Below, one piece after another: positions 28,147 to 28,488 of a stretch of 28,488 bases of DNA (positions within the stretch are counted from its first letter, which is position 1; each line of letters starts with the position of its first letter). The notes under the pieces were generated by a model, which searched no databases, had not been told where the DNA came from, and was given only the letters and a program-made list of their open reading frames with translations. Where the stretch lies: positions 921,082 to 949,569 of the forward strand of contig BFEA01000319.1 in NCBI GenBank assembly GCA_003427395.1. The letters are read 5' to 3'. This DNA comes from Chara braunii. Lineage: Eukaryota; Streptophyta; Charophyceae; Charales; Characeae. A program made the position numbers and the translations under genes.

Positions 28147-28488
28147 CACAGAGCCACCACCACCCAGGCCCTGCTTACCTGGATCCTTCTTTTCCCAAGA
28201 AAAATCTACTGGTGGATACTTTTTTTTCCCGACTCCAGATCCCAAAATTTTAACAGCCAAAACAAAGAATCCTACAATATTCCTCCGAGCACAACGCACC
28301 CTCATCATGAATGTATACAAGCTATATTTCAGACTCCGGGGGTGCCTTATGTTGAGGAGAGGAGGGAAGGAAAAGGGAATCTCCCTGCTGGGGGATACTC
28401 TAAAGCCATCTGCTAGAAAATATATAAGTGCACTTGCTGAAGTCAGACAGTGGAGAGGCTTCATAATGGGGGAAAATGACGTGACAAC
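28147..28488. other. No recognised gene
   Basis: No coding similarity, long repeat or structured motif noticed up to the window end. Confidence 0.4.

Noticed and set aside
1-28488. CRISPR array, bacterial operons, ribosomal RNA
   Set aside because: No regularly spaced identical repeats, no operon-like gene runs and no rRNA sequence; the content is eukaryotic retroelements.

Overview
The window is a repeat-dense stretch of eukaryotic nuclear DNA. Evidence for this is APE-type LINE retrotransposons, a Penelope-like reverse transcriptase, tRNA-derived SINE-like sequences, poly-A tails, TIR elements, long (CA)n and (TC)n microsatellites and one assembly gap. I recognise no intact host gene. The taxon cannot be fixed from the sequence. 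Almost every protein-like segment is a decayed part of a mobile element.

Layout: 1-580 is a GC-rich stretch starting with a tRNA-like fragment. 582-2348 is the 3' end of a LINE ORF2 (lineage C) with a zinc finger, followed by a hairpin-bearing tail and poly-A (to 2587). 2.6-3.9 kb holds another hairpin-bearing sequence and a tRNA-like piece. 3919-6001 holds three TIR elements whose ends begin GGGC(C/G)TC and which are flanked by matching 3-bp repeats (ATA, ATG, TAA). The first of them was split by a poly-A retroposon (4150-4670) with a clear 10-bp target duplication. 6108-~12560 (minus strand) is a nearly full-length but heavily decayed LINE. 12.88-13.91 kb is another LINE 3' end with two hairpins. 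14.5-16.8 kb holds tandem, palindromic and GC-rich repeats and a tRNA-like piece, then the gap (16866-17518) and (CA)32.

17935-19267 is a Penelope-like reverse transcriptase, with one stop codon and one frameshift. About 0.8 kb downstream, on the same strand, is a hammerhead ribozyme motif (core 20096-20146) with the very short palindromic stem III typical of Penelope-like elements and retrozymes. After (TC)31 and a GC-rich repeat comes the best-preserved LINE (about 20.7-26.29 kb), with ORF1, AP endonuclease, reverse transcriptase and C-terminal zinc finger all recognisable, broken by several stops and at least three frameshifts. A second LINE 3' end follows (26.46-27.50 kb), then a SINE (27660-28050) with an 8-bp target duplication, and a minus-strand tRNA-like piece.

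Two signals stand out. One is the Penelope-like RT plus hammerhead pair. The other is a conserved 19-nt hairpin (stem GCTGGA/TCCAGC, loop CCCGGTT) occurring nine times in LINE and SINE tails, with compensatory base changes in at least two copies. This suggests an RNA structure recognised by the LINE machinery and borrowed by the SINE.
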